Shown: piece by piece, positions 26,773 to 36,102 of the stretch
Position numbering within the stretch: position 1 is the first letter of the stretch
Layout of the letters: every line of letters begins with the position of its first letter
From: Spirosoma pollinicola
Lineage (GTDB): Bacteria > Bacteroidota > Bacteroidia > Cytophagales > Spirosomataceae
Assembly (NCBI RefSeq): GCF_002831565.1
Contig: NZ_CP025096.1
Span: 186,001-250,000, forward strand
DNA length: 64,000 nt
Reading direction: 5' to 3'
Made by a program: the position numbers and the translations under genes
The notes under the pieces: generated by a model
Seen by the model: the letters and a program-made list of their open reading frames with translations, nothing else
Databases searched by the model: none
Told to the model about the DNA's origin: nothing

Positions 26773-28872
26773 TTAATGAGTAACCACCAGCCGACACCGC
26801 ACACCACCCGTTGTATACTGCATGGTTAGCACATAGGTTCCGACGGGTAATGATGCTACAGAAAAAGACAGAAAGGGCGTTCCTGCCGATACCTGATTGT
26901 TTCGCTGCAGGGCAATGTTTCCTGCTTCGTTGGTCAAGGTGAGCAACACAGCACCACCCGACCAGTCCAGTGGCAATCTGACACGAACCTGATTACTTGC
27001 AGGATTTGGATAAACCAGCACACTCGAATTAGCTAACGAACCGGTATAATCCAATTCCAGTTCAGGCCCTACCTTCGGAATCACGGGCAATTGGAAAGAT
27101 ACACTTGCAACTGGTGAATAACCCGACTCAGCCAGTCGCCCGATAGCCTGCACACGGTATTTATATAGCTTTCCAATTATAAGAGAATCAGGGCCATTAG
27201 CATTGCGAAGGTCAAGGTAGGTGGTCGAATTACCCGGCAGTAGGGCCAGCGAATTAAATGTACCGGCGCTATCTGCCCGCTCGATGGCCCACTGTTTAAC
27301 ACTATCTGACTTGGCGGCCCAGGTAAGTTTAATAGCGCTTGTATCGACCGGAACAGCCTGCAAGCTGGTTGCAGGCGCCAACGGTGCGGCTATTGGCACT
27401 TGATAGAATGTCAGTGCCCTCATTCCCCGGCGATTACGAATAACAGGCCCAGCATAATACCCTACCTCAATATCCTTATACGATGACGGCAAATAAGTAA
27501 AGTGCTTAGCCGTACTCGGTTTTGTCAGTTTCAGGACAAGGCGATTTTCCTGTTCGGTTACAGACTTGATTGTAACGTTCTCGCCCGTTGGGTAGTCCGT
27601 GAAGACGAAACTGGATAAACTTTGCGTGTATTTCCGTCCCGTAGCTGGATTTGTAATGATTGTATCGGCAGGCCAATGCACTTCCTGACCGGTGTCGAAT
27701 TCAAGTGTAATTTCGTCCTGTTCGGGCGTGCTGTAATAAAGACGTTGTACGTTCGGTGAGCGAATGTTGCTGGTATCGGCAGAGGCATAAAAATCACGGG
27801 CAATGAGTCGGTATAATTCCAGGCCATATTGCCGATAGCCTGCTTCATTATAATGTAACCCCTGATAACCGGGTAAACCTACTGTGGCAATTGGCTCGTT
27901 ATCGCCAAACGTGGCGTTTGATCGTCGTTGAAAATCACGTAAAGCGCCTGCTCGCACTACATTCTCTGCCAGAATATTCAACTGGGAATGATACACCTTT
28001 TTCAGTCCCGGATAGTCTTTTTTCCAGTAACTATACAGCCGGGGAAATACGCGTATGTAAACATCCGGGTCATTAGCGGCTTCGGCCTCACCCTGTCGCC
28101 AGATCATGGCTTTAACCTGGCTGGCTACACCCGCTTTACTGGCTCTGTAATAGAGACGCCCATACAGGCTGTTCATAGAGGCTGGCTGATTGGCATCCCG
28201 TTTGGCATGACTGGTGATATCCGTTGAGCCAACGGCGCCATTGATGATGGCGGTCGGAATGCCCTGTTTCTCTTTTATATAGCGCTGTAATTCAACGCCC
28301 CATAAAGTATTTACCCCTTCGCTGGTGTTTGTCAGACACCAGGCGGTATCAGCTGGATTATAGCCAACATCCCCTTTATTGACACCAAACGTACGGCAGA
28401 ATTCACTTCGAAACGGGTTGCTGTCAAACCGCCCGACAGCATTCGACTGGCCCATGATCAGGAACACATCGCCACAAACGATACTATCGCGAAAGGCGAC
28501 CTGAATCGAATCATGAGTTATTGTCCGATGCGCAAATACCTGAAAACTATACTGACTCAACTCAGCTTTAATAATAGGTTTGAAAGCAAAACGACCTGTT
28601 AAGGAATCTGTATTTGTACGGGCATATTTGTATCGCTGCTGATTTCGAAGCACAACCAAGGAGAGGGTCGTTACATCACCTGTCGACACACGACCGGCAA
28701 TTGATACGGTACAATTGCTTGTCTGGTCACGCGGGTAAAGTTGTAATCTTGCAGGCCACTGCTCAAACACAACTGAGCTTTGCCCTAATCCGTAGAAAGG
28801 GCAAAGAAAAAATATGAACAAAAAAGTTAATACGAACTTCACAGTGTTACGGAAAAGTACAATACAGTACAT
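26773..28872 (-). CDS. Sialate O-acetylesterase-like protein with Fn3 and T9SS type A tail
   Basis: About 699 residues. Hydrophobic export signal (VLTFLFIFFLCPFYGLGQ), then a beta-rich domain, then a SASA/SGNH esterase core: GDVFLIMGQSNAVGRFDSN (GQSN nucleophile Ser, about residue 143), AMIWRQGEAEAANDPDVY, and GLPGYQGLHYNEAGYRQYG (His of the dyad). A fibronectin type III-like module follows (LQAVPVDTSAIKLTWAAKSD), and the C-terminus (VYPNPASNQVRVRLP, then LPVGTYVLTMQYTTGG) is a T9SS type A tail. It likely deacetylates glycans outside the cell. Start is uncertain: ATG 28923, ATG 28872, or GTG 28842, which gives the neatest signal peptide. Confidence 0.85.
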   Translation of the reverse strand: MYCIVLFRNTVKFVLTFLFIFFLCPFYGLGQSSVVFEQWPARLQLYPRDQTSNCTVSIAGRVSTGDVTTLSLVVLRNQQRYKYARTNTDSLTGRFAFKPIIKAELSQYSFQVFAHRTITHDSIQVAFRDSIVCGDVFLIMGQSNAVGRFDSNPFRSEFCRTFGVNKGDVGYNPADTAWCLTNTSEGVNTLWGVELQRYIKEKQGIPTAIINGAVGSTDITSHAKRDANQPASMNSLYGRLYYRASKAGVASQVKAMIWRQGEAEAANDPDVYIRVFPRLYSYWKKDYPGLKKVYHSQLNILAENVVRAGALRDFQRRSNATFGDNEPIATVGLPGYQGLHYNEAGYRQYGLELYRLIARDFYASADTSNIRSPNVQRLYYSTPEQDEITLEFDTGQEVHWPADTIITNPATGRKYTQSLSSFVFTDYPTGENVTIKSVTEQENRLVLKLTKPSTAKHFTYLPSSYKDIEVGYYAGPVIRNRRGMRALTFYQVPIAAPLAPATSLQAVPVDTSAIKLTWAAKSDSVKQWAIERADSAGTFNSLALLPGNSTTYLDLRNANGPDSLIIGKLYKYRVQAIGRLAESGYSPVASVSFQLPVIPKVGPELELDYTGSLANSSVLVYPNPASNQVRVRLPLDWSGGAVLLTLTNEAGNIALQRNNQVSAGTPFLSFSVASLPVGTYVLTMQYTTGGVRCRLVVTH

Positions 28873-29186
28873 GAAAACCAGTACAAATATATTGAGTTTT
28901 AAGTAAACTTTTTGCACACACATTGTAACATCGACATATGCCCTTTTGAGATGGTTCCATTAAGATGGACAAGACAAACAGACGAAATTCAATAAAAACA
29001 GCGTTCTGAGCAAAGTCTGCCGGATAAGCGGGAAGTGCATCACTCAAAATCCTTACTTTTACAAAGGAAAAGAATTTAAGTGAGTAAGTCAGTAAGTTGT
29101 AAGTCGGCGAACGTAATATCCATGTGGTAGCCACTTACAACTTACTCACTTATCAACTTACTCACTTATCAACTTACTGACTCATC
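28873..29186. other. Divergent intergenic region with short repeats (314 bases)
   Basis: It separates the minus-strand esterase from the plus-strand permease. Its right half consists of imperfect inverted and tandem repeats built on AGTAAGTT/AACTTACT. No coding frame is convincing. Confidence 0.6.
29139..29186. repeat. Three tandem 16-bp repeats
   Basis: AACTTACTCACTTATC occurs at 29139-29154 and 29155-29170, and a variant (AACTTACTGACTCATC) at 29171-29186. An inverted copy block (TAAGTGAGTAAGTCAGTAAG) begins at 29077. The last unit touches the TTG start codon of the following gene. Confidence 0.8.
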
Positions 29187-30413
29187 TTGAACGTTCCTGT
29201 TTTTTTAGCTCGCAAAGTTCGTCATGCACCGGAGGGCAGTTTTTCTGCCACCGTCACACGCGTAGGTGTTGCCAGTATAGCGCTTGGACTAGCGATTCTC
29301 ATTGTGGCATTTGCCGTTTTATTCGGCTACAAGAGGACCATTGAGCAGAAGATCTTTTTGTTCGGAGCGCACTTGCAGGTCAGCAAGTTCACAAACAATG
29401 CGTCGTACGAAGAAACGGCTCTTCCGCTTAACACATCTCTTTACCGCGACAGTACCCGGATTCCGGGTGTGCGCCATATTCAGGCCGTTGCGCTGAAAGC
29501 AGGTATTTTAAAAACGCCGGAGGAATTGACCGGGGTAATCCTGAAAGGTGTAGGTCGTGACTATGACTGGAATCTGTTCAGGGGATCGCTGGTTGCCGGT
29601 GAGGTGCCTACTGTTGGTGCCGATACAGGATCTGGCTCAACACAATTGCTGATCAGTAAGTTGATGGCGACTCAGTTGAAAGTAGGCGTTGGCGATGCGA
29701 TACCGCTCTATTTTCTGGGAAATCAGCCACGCGCCCGCAAAATGACGGTGGTTGGCATTTACGAAACCGGCCTCGAAGAGGTTGACAAAACAATTGCTCT
29801 CGGCGACATTCGACTTGTCCAGAAATTAAATCGCTGGGGGCCCGATTCGGTAGGTACTTACGAAATATATGTCAATAATTTCGATCAGCTGAAATCCGCT
29901 GCCGATAATGTATTTGAGGCTATGACGCCCTACATGCGCCTGACCCGCGTAACGGACCAGTACCGACCCCTCTTCGACTGGATGCTCCTGCTCGACCGGA
30001 ACATGGTCATTTTGCTGACCCTGATTACATTTGTCGCTTCCTTCAACATGGTGTCCGTACTGCTGGTACTCATGATGGAACGAACGCCCATGATTGGTTT
30101 GCTCAAAGCCCTTGGCGGTGCGAATTCGCTCATCCGACGCATGTTCGTCTTTGTCGGGCTGAATATGGTTGGCTGGGGGTTGCTTATTGGTAATACGGTG
30201 GGATTGGGCATATGCTTTGTCCAGGAACGCTATAAATTGATTCCGCTGGACCCCAAAAATTATTTCATCAGCTACGTTCCTATTGCCTGGGACTGGCAGA
30301 CGATTCTAGCTCTAAATGCGGCAACAGTCGTGATGATTGGGCTGGTACTCTGGCTATCTACGGTTATCATCAACCGGATTCAACCCATCAAGGCGCTGGC
30401 GTTCAAGAAATGA
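29187..30413 (+). CDS. FtsX/LolCE-like ABC transporter permease
   Basis: A 408-residue membrane protein with the MacB/LolE layout: N-terminal helix (VGVASIALGLAILIVAFAVLFGY, about 26-48), a periplasmic domain (50-265), then three helices (about 270-395: LLTLITFVASFNMVSVLLVLMMERTPMIGLLKALGG, FVGLNMVGWGLLIGNTVGLG, LALNAATVVMIGLVLWLS). The ERTPMIGLLKALG segment is the FtsX coupling signature. Homologues release lipoproteins from the inner membrane (LolC/E). The start is TTG at 29187 because MNVPVFLARK matches the family start and no ATG is nearby. No ATPase is adjacent. Confidence 0.9.
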   Translation: MNVPVFLARKVRHAPEGSFSATVTRVGVASIALGLAILIVAFAVLFGYKRTIEQKIFLFGAHLQVSKFTNNASYEETALPLNTSLYRDSTRIPGVRHIQAVALKAGILKTPEELTGVILKGVGRDYDWNLFRGSLVAGEVPTVGADTGSGSTQLLISKLMATQLKVGVGDAIPLYFLGNQPRARKMTVVGIYETGLEEVDKTIALGDIRLVQKLNRWGPDSVGTYEIYVNNFDQLKSAADNVFEAMTPYMRLTRVTDQYRPLFDWMLLLDRNMVILLTLITFVASFNMVSVLLVLMMERTPMIGLLKALGGANSLIRRMFVFVGLNMVGWGLLIGNTVGLGICFVQERYKLIPLDPKNYFISYVPIAWDWQTILALNAATVVMIGLVLWLSTVIINRIQPIKALAFKK

Positions 30414-30418
30414 TATCT

Positions 30419-31897
30419 TCACCGCACCAGCATCACCCGTCCGCTTCGGACAAAATGATGCGTCTGGTTCAACGGATTCAGCACACTGTAATCAGCCGTC
30501 CAGGCATAAATACCGTCGGAGCATGGTCGGTTCAGAAAGGTGCCATCCCAGCTTACATCTATTTGACGACTTACAAAAATAAGGTTTCCCCACCGGTCAA
30601 ATACCCGGAAGGAATAGGTTAAAAACGCACCTGCATGGAAAACAACCAACTGGTCGTTGTGGGTATCGTTGTTGGGCGTGAATGCATCGGGGACATAAAT
30701 ATCATCGAGTCGACAGTTTTGGGATTCGACAATGACACTATCCCGGTATGTACAGCCGTTGAAATTTGTTTCCAGCCAGTAAGTACCCGCCAACGAGACC
30801 GTTAGATTCTGACTTTTACTTTGGTCAGACCAGACGAATGTAGTTCCGGCTGGCAAAGATGTCGGTGCCGGTATCGCTTGTGTTGTACCCTCACAAAGCA
30901 CCTGATCCGGACCGAGGCTAAATGGCGAATCGGGAAGCCCGTTAACCACCAGCACATTTGATTCGGCAGAACACTGCGCCCGACCTACGGCCGAAGCATT
31001 GATGGACTGGGTGTTTCGAAGCCGATAATACGTTCTGCCCGGTCGAACGGGGTTAATGGCGTAAGTAGAAAGAGTTGCATTGGGTATGGCCGTCCAGGTT
31101 ACGTTATCCTGACTTTGCTGCCACAGGTAAGCAGGACTGATATACCCGGTAGCGGTCCCTACCGTCAGGGATAGACGGGTATCGGCGCAAACCGTTGTTT
31201 CAGCATCCGGCGAGTTCGAGAACTGAATGGATAAACCGGGATGAACGGGCCGAAAGCCTATATCGTCGATAACCAAATCGTTGCCGCATCCGCCAAGCCC
31301 TTTGTTGACCAATTTTACCACAATGTCGTTGCTACTCGTGGGTATCGAGAATTGCATGGACAACGAAACCCAGATGGGTGTTGCGGTTCGGGTAATGGCA
31401 GGCTGAATTATCTCTTTAATTAATGTACCATCGGGCTGTTCAATCCGCATGGCAATAATTGGGTTGCGCAGGATGTATTCATCACAGGCACCGGCAGTCA
31501 GAATACGGTTCAGATTCAGTGCCCACAACGAAAACTCGTATATGACGCCAGGGCATAAGCCAGCTACCTTCTGGCTATAAAACTCACTGGGTTGATATGA
31601 CGCGTTAACAACGAACATGTTGCCCCGCACATCGTTGGGCGTGTGATCTTCCAGAATAGGATGCCAGGCCTGACCATGACAGTCGCCGGATACTGTATCC
31701 AGTAGCGTGTATTCGCCATCATCGGGGCAGGCTCTGGCCCGGTAAGTGAAATTAGTTATCCCCTGCGGCAGCAGACCACGCGGCCCACTACCAAACGTTT
31801 CGCAAATGATAGCGCCCTGGCTGCACTGTGCCCGGCACACGACGCTTGTCTTTATCACCAGCAACAGCAGGATAACGAACGTCACCGTCTTACTCAT
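30419..31897 (-). CDS. Secreted protein with T9SS type B (gliding) sorting domain
   Basis: A 492-residue protein: signal peptide (VTFVILLLLVIKTSVVCRAQ), a jellyroll-like domain (about 25-210, IYEFSLWALNLN, then VVKLVNKGLGGCGNDLVIDDIGFRP), a PKD/Ig-like part (AYLWQQSQDNVTWTAIPNAT) and the type B gliding-associated C-terminal domain: VPDAFTPNNDTHNDQLVVF, FRVFDRWGNLIF, WDGTFLNRPCSDGIYAW. It is exported by T9SS. It is the last gene of the exopolysaccharide cluster and its start overlaps the preceding GT2 gene by eight bases, so it is likely co-transcribed with glycan synthesis. Possible role: binding or anchoring the polymer (inference). The next gene converges from the left with a 5-base gap. 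Confidence 0.9.
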   Translation of the reverse strand: MSKTVTFVILLLLVIKTSVVCRAQCSQGAIICETFGSGPRGLLPQGITNFTYRARACPDDGEYTLLDTVSGDCHGQAWHPILEDHTPNDVRGNMFVVNASYQPSEFYSQKVAGLCPGVIYEFSLWALNLNRILTAGACDEYILRNPIIAMRIEQPDGTLIKEIIQPAITRTATPIWVSLSMQFSIPTSSNDIVVKLVNKGLGGCGNDLVIDDIGFRPVHPGLSIQFSNSPDAETTVCADTRLSLTVGTATGYISPAYLWQQSQDNVTWTAIPNATLSTYAINPVRPGRTYYRLRNTQSINASAVGRAQCSAESNVLVVNGLPDSPFSLGPDQVLCEGTTQAIPAPTSLPAGTTFVWSDQSKSQNLTVSLAGTYWLETNFNGCTYRDSVIVESQNCRLDDIYVPDAFTPNNDTHNDQLVVFHAGAFLTYSFRVFDRWGNLIFVSRQIDVSWDGTFLNRPCSDGIYAWTADYSVLNPLNQTHHFVRSGRVMLVR

Positions 31898-32750
31898 TCA
31901 CTGACGTTTTTGTATCATGAGGAGGCTGCGGCACAAACATGCTGGTCAATCGCTTGAGTTCGATACCTATTTTCAGGAAGAGCGTTCGTGAAAAACTACC
32001 ATCTTTTTCCAGCGTTCTGGTGCCGGTCCAGACACGGGCTTTAGTCGATTTTACTTGCTTTACCGTTCCGTATTTCATCAGGTCGAAGCACATCCGACCA
32101 TCCTCACCCCGCACTTTATGCATCACATACCCTATTTTCAGGCCATATTCCCGAATGTATCCAACACTAATACCATATGCATTGAGGTGTGGACGTTTGA
32201 GATGGCGGATTTCGGAGATCGTGTCTTTCAACGCTTCATGCAGCGTTAATTTCCAGCGGGGAAAACCCTTCGAAGGAATGAAGGAGTAGCGGCCGTAGAC
32301 ACAAATAACGCCCGGCTGCTGTAGCACAGCCATCATTTCATTGATCCAGTCCTTTGGATATACTCCATCGGCATCGGCCGTCAGCAGATATTTTCCTTTA
32401 GCTCCTTCCAGCCCCATTTGCCGGGCGGGGCCCCACCCCTGGATGGGCTGAAATACACTACGAACATGAAGTTTATCCAGCGTTTTTTGCATCTGATCCG
32501 TCGAGTTGTTATTGACAATCAGAATTTCGACCGGGTAAGTCGTTTTCGATTTAGCCAGCGATGCAATACTTCGGAGGATGTTCACCTCTTCGTTCCAGCC
32601 CGGAATGACAATACTAACAAGGGGTTCGGGATGTTGAAGGTTGTCAAGATCCTGATTGATGGCATCAAAAACAGGCTGAGGAATCTGCTCAAACGATTCG
32701 TAGGGGAAGTTAAATTGATCGAGCCAACTAGGCGCTTTACGAATATTCAT
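31890..32750 (-). CDS. GT2 family glycosyltransferase
   Basis: A 286-residue GT-A enzyme: LVSIVIPGWNEEVNILRSIASL, ILIVNNNSTDQMQKTLDKL, and the metal-binding DADG in LLTADADGVYPKDWINEM (about residues 125-145). It uses a nucleotide sugar to extend a lipid-linked glycan at the cytoplasmic face. No membrane segment is obvious, so it acts at the membrane surface. Its stop overlaps the next gene by eight bases; the acyltransferase lies 23 bases upstream. Confidence 0.9.
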   Translation of the reverse strand: MNIRKAPSWLDQFNFPYESFEQIPQPVFDAINQDLDNLQHPEPLVSIVIPGWNEEVNILRSIASLAKSKTTYPVEILIVNNNSTDQMQKTLDKLHVRSVFQPIQGWGPARQMGLEGAKGKYLLTADADGVYPKDWINEMMAVLQQPGVICVYGRYSFIPSKGFPRWKLTLHEALKDTISEIRHLKRPHLNAYGISVGYIREYGLKIGYVMHKVRGEDGRMCFDLMKYGTVKQVKSTKARVWTGTRTLEKDGSFSRTLFLKIGIELKRLTSMFVPQPPHDTKTSVNE

Positions 32751-32773
32751 CGGATATAACGGTTAGATCGACC

Positions 32774-33853
32774 CTACATAGGCGCCATTTCGGCAACCGG
32801 TTTGCTGGTTCGACTGGGTGGAACAGATTGAAGAATTAATTCAACATGACGATAGGTGAAGACAGACAGCAGATGGATGCAGACAAGGCAGCTCAGCACA
32901 AAAAAGAACTCACCCGCAGGTGAATGAGGGAGCTTGACCAGTTTAAAAAAAAGCAGATCCATCACCGCCAGCACAACCGTGTGATTCAAGTAGTAGGAAT
33001 AGGATAATTTGCCCAGAAAAGCGAAACGATCAGCGGCCAACAGGTTGGAAACAGCCCCCTTTTCGCGGGAAAACACAACGATAACCAACGCAAACAGCAG
33101 TGGCATCAACCAGCTTTCGGCGTGGGTAAACGAGCTCACAGCCAGTATAGTAAAGCCAAGCAGCAATACTTCGACAAGTGAATAGGCATTGCGATTGAGA
33201 GTATCCGGCAACTGATGACCAAGTCGATAAGCCAGCATCCCGATCAGGAAACTATACAGGCAGCGAACGAATCCATAATCATAATTATAAATAATGCTGC
33301 CGTTGTGTTGCACGATAAACCAGGCCAGCAAGGCAAAACTGATGCTGCACAGGAGGGCGACGTTTTTGCGAAACAGCACCAAACAAAAGGCCCAGACAAT
33401 GTAGGTATAGAACTCAACGCTAATGCTCCAGCTAGGGCCATTCCAGGTAACCCCATGAAACAGGTTAAGCGATTGTGTTAGTGTTAGATTGGCAATAAAT
33501 GATGGCAGATTCTTATCCTCGGCAAACACAGGATTGCTTAACGGAACGACAAACCGATTTACTCCATACCGAAACAGTTCGAAAAGCAACACCAGCAGGA
33601 GCGTAACCAAATGGAGTGGATACAGTCGTTTGAATCGCTTGACGACAAAGGGTTTGATGCTGGCCAGATTTGTGATTTTAGTGAAATTGCTGTGGGTCAT
33701 GACAAAGCCCGACAGCACAAAAAAGAAGTCGACAAAGATGTCGCTCTTCGCAATAAAAGCACTGCCCGACAGCAGGTCAAGATGTTGTAGGTGAAACAGA
33801 ATAACCAGTATGGCAGCCATGCCCCTAAATGTATCAACCGCTCTGAATCTCAT
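32774..33853 (-). CDS. Acyltransferase family 3 (OafA/YrhL-type) membrane protein
   Basis: A 359-residue multi-pass protein of the acyltransferase 3 family. The N-terminus RAVDTFRGMAAILVILFHLQHL has the conserved R...RG and the catalytic-His region; FFFVLSGFVMTHS (first FxxSGF motif) and later WSISVEFYTY follow. About ten hydrophobic helices. Such enzymes move acetyl or other acyl groups onto sugars of surface polysaccharides. Being inside the cluster, it probably acetylates the polymer or its repeat unit. Gaps to neighbours are 12 and 23 bases. Confidence 0.9.
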   Translation of the reverse strand: MRFRAVDTFRGMAAILVILFHLQHLDLLSGSAFIAKSDIFVDFFFVLSGFVMTHSNFTKITNLASIKPFVVKRFKRLYPLHLVTLLLVLLFELFRYGVNRFVVPLSNPVFAEDKNLPSFIANLTLTQSLNLFHGVTWNGPSWSISVEFYTYIVWAFCLVLFRKNVALLCSISFALLAWFIVQHNGSIIYNYDYGFVRCLYSFLIGMLAYRLGHQLPDTLNRNAYSLVEVLLLGFTILAVSSFTHAESWLMPLLFALVIVVFSREKGAVSNLLAADRFAFLGKLSYSYYLNHTVVLAVMDLLFFKLVKLPHSPAGEFFFVLSCLVCIHLLSVFTYRHVELILQSVPPSRTSKPVAEMAPM

Positions 33854-33865
33854 GGCAACAGCTAA

Positions 33866-34963
33866 TTAGGCTAACGATTTATACACCTCCAGGGTCTGAT
33901 CAATGGACTTTCGGAGCGAGAAATCCTTGAGTCGTTGCGTTCCTTTCTCCACAAGTTGGGCTTTCAGGGCTGTGTTCGTCAGCGTATCAGCCAGCGTCTC
34001 GACCAGATCGTCAAGGCTGGTCGGGTTGAAATACACGGCTGCATCGGCGGCTACTTCGCGAAAACAGTCGGTATCACTTAGCAGGATCGGACATTTTGCT
34101 TTGAACGCTTCCAGAATAGGCAATCCAAAGCCTTCATACAGTGAAGGATAAGCAAATAACTGAGCCTGCTGATAGAGGTAGGTAAGCTGTCCATCTGTAG
34201 CGCCAATGTGCCGTACCCGATCGGATAACTTTAGTCGCTGAATAAACTCCATATCGGCCACCTCCAGCTTTCCTCCACCCGCGAGGATCACGTGCAAGTC
34301 CGGAAAACGGGCCGTTAGTTTGCTTACGGCATTCAGGAACAGGTAGAAATTTTTGTAGCCGCTCCGATCTCCCACAAACAGCACATACTGCTCAGGCAAA
34401 TTGGCGACCGGCTCCGTTACCAACGGACTATCGAGGTCTATTCCATGATAGATAATCGATACTTTTTTGGGGTCGACATCGAAAAAGCTGAGCAGATCGT
34501 TCCGGGTCGTTTTCGAGATCGTGATGATCGAGTCGGCCCGAAGGATATTCTCCCGTTTTTGGCGGGTGAGCGGGTCCTGCGCCCAGAAATATTCGGGCAG
34601 ACGCTCATAAGTCATGTCATGAATCGTAATGACCAGCGGTTTCTTTAACTGCTGGAAATAATACGGATCGTAATACGTGGGATGGAACACGTCAAAATCG
34701 GCCTTACCAAGCAATCGTTTACAATACAGCTCATTCAGCCGGTAATCGTAGCGGTCATTACGGTTCAGGACCAGATCGCTCAAATGGCCTTTTACGGGCA
34801 ACGGTTCGTTCTGGATGTAATGATTCTGGGCATGTATTACGCCCAACTGATAGCTAACATTGTCGGTACGCTTGATGCCCTGAATAATATTGGCAAAGTA
34901 CCGGCTGATACCCCCATACCGCTGCGTACTGAATTTCTGGTGATCGATAAATACTTTAGTCAT
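33866..34963 (-). CDS. GT4 family glycosyltransferase
   Basis: A 365-residue GT-B enzyme. Seen: HQKFSTQRYGGISRYFANII at the N-terminus (glycine-rich acceptor loop), ADSIITISKTTRNDLLSFF, YVLFVGDRSGYKNFYLFL (donor-domain start) and the GT4 retaining motif LFAYPSLYEGFGLPILEAFKA (E-x7-E). It adds one sugar to the repeat unit. The ATG at 34963 (MTKVFIDHQKF) was chosen over one three codons earlier. It sits between the GT11 gene (38 bases) and the acyltransferase (12 bases). Confidence 0.92.
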   Translation of the reverse strand: MTKVFIDHQKFSTQRYGGISRYFANIIQGIKRTDNVSYQLGVIHAQNHYIQNEPLPVKGHLSDLVLNRNDRYDYRLNELYCKRLLGKADFDVFHPTYYDPYYFQQLKKPLVITIHDMTYERLPEYFWAQDPLTRQKRENILRADSIITISKTTRNDLLSFFDVDPKKVSIIYHGIDLDSPLVTEPVANLPEQYVLFVGDRSGYKNFYLFLNAVSKLTARFPDLHVILAGGGKLEVADMEFIQRLKLSDRVRHIGATDGQLTYLYQQAQLFAYPSLYEGFGLPILEAFKAKCPILLSDTDCFREVAADAAVYFNPTSLDDLVETLADTLTNTALKAQLVEKGTQRLKDFSLRKSIDQTLEVYKSLA

Positions 34964-35001
34964 TATACACAACGGTCGTACAAGTGGGTCATAGAATCAG
35001 G

Positions 35002-35874
35002 TTAAAGAGCTAGCCAAGTGGCTGGCAGCAAATCTTTGGTGTTCCAGGTTGGTTGTTGTTTGTACCACTGCCGGGGCGAAATGACCAGTTTAGCGGGGTT
35101 TGGATTGAGCCAGGCACCCCACCAGCTAAAGGAGCTGTTCGCGATGATGTGGTGACGACAGTGGCTCATCAGCATCATATCGGCAACATCGGCATTAGGG
35201 CCTGTATTCTGCACAAAAACCGTATCGTCGGGCAGGGCCAGGTTTTGATGAACCCACTCATGATCGTCGCTGAAAACAAACAGACGAGCATTTTCATGTC
35301 GGGCATTCAGTTCCTGGAGGGCCTGTTTGTAGTAATCTATACCTACGAAACCAAACGTCTTGCTGAATTCCGGATGGTTGACATAATCGCCCCGCCGGAT
35401 ATGAATAGACACGGGCGTTGGCGTATTGGCAATGAGTTGCTGGTACTGTTCGAATTCGGGACTGGGTATGCTGTTCAGCGTCAGTTCGCGCCTGATCGTA
35501 TCGGCACTATCCCGAAAATAGGCTTCCGATTGCCAGAAACCTTCCAGCGTAATGCAGTTGGCCCGTGCCTGAATAACACTGTTGTCGAAGTGGAACTGTT
35601 TCTCTTTCAAAAACAGAAAAATGGGCGGCAAACTCCGGTTTGGCAGGAGTTTTGTGGCTTTGGAAACGTACTCCATTGGCGACTTCTGGAGCAGTTTGTA
35701 GGGAACAGCAAACTGTCCTAACTTAAAAGGCCTCACCGTATCTGTTGAGTACTCATAGAGATAATAACTCAAGTCCAGGTACAAGGCTGTTTTATTTTTC
35801 AGCGCGAGATGCCGGGCAGCAGCGTACTGAAAAAGCTGATTTCCTAAGCCACTGGTAATTCTGCCGATAACCAT
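35002..35874 (-). CDS. GT11 family alpha-1,2-fucosyltransferase
   Basis: A 290-residue enzyme. Family motifs are clear: IGRITSGLGNQLFQYAAARHLAL near the N-terminus, motif I VSIHIRRGDYVNHP (about 153-166), motif II ARLFVFSDDHEWV and motif III HHIIANSSFSWWGAWLNPNPAK. GT11 enzymes transfer fucose from GDP-fucose, usually in alpha-1,2 linkage to galactose. This implies that the cluster's polymer carries a deoxyhexose such as fucose; no GDP-fucose synthesis genes are in the window. Confidence 0.93.
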   Translation of the reverse strand: MVIGRITSGLGNQLFQYAAARHLALKNKTALYLDLSYYLYEYSTDTVRPFKLGQFAVPYKLLQKSPMEYVSKATKLLPNRSLPPIFLFLKEKQFHFDNSVIQARANCITLEGFWQSEAYFRDSADTIRRELTLNSIPSPEFEQYQQLIANTPTPVSIHIRRGDYVNHPEFSKTFGFVGIDYYKQALQELNARHENARLFVFSDDHEWVHQNLALPDDTVFVQNTGPNADVADMMLMSHCRHHIIANSSFSWWGAWLNPNPAKLVISPRQWYKQQPTWNTKDLLPATWLAL

Positions 35875-36102
35875 AGTAAAAAATTACTAGCAGGCAGGTA
35901 CTGGCACGTTTGACACATCCCTGAAACTACCCTCCTGCCTTAATTATTTAATTTTATCTTTATAGACTATCTATTAACTATAATAAATTCCTTTGACGTA
36001 TAAAAATACACTATATAAGTGAAAATAAAATATTGTAAACAAAAATTTAGGGTATTTTTTTGTCATTCCGACCTCTAAAGGGTTATTAAGGTTTACTATC
36101 CT
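35875..36102. other. AT-rich gap inside the exopolysaccharide cluster
   Basis: A 228-base, strongly AT-rich break in an otherwise tight gene row, suggesting an internal promoter for the downstream genes. Near its right end (36055-36088) a sequence TTTTTTTGTCATTCCGACCT looks like a single degenerate arm of the palindromic repeat family seen at 10748 and 24926. Confidence 0.5.

Noticed and set aside
35053..35721. 222-codon plus-strand frame inside the GT11 gene
   Set aside because: Antisense to conserved fucosyltransferase motifs; shadow frame.
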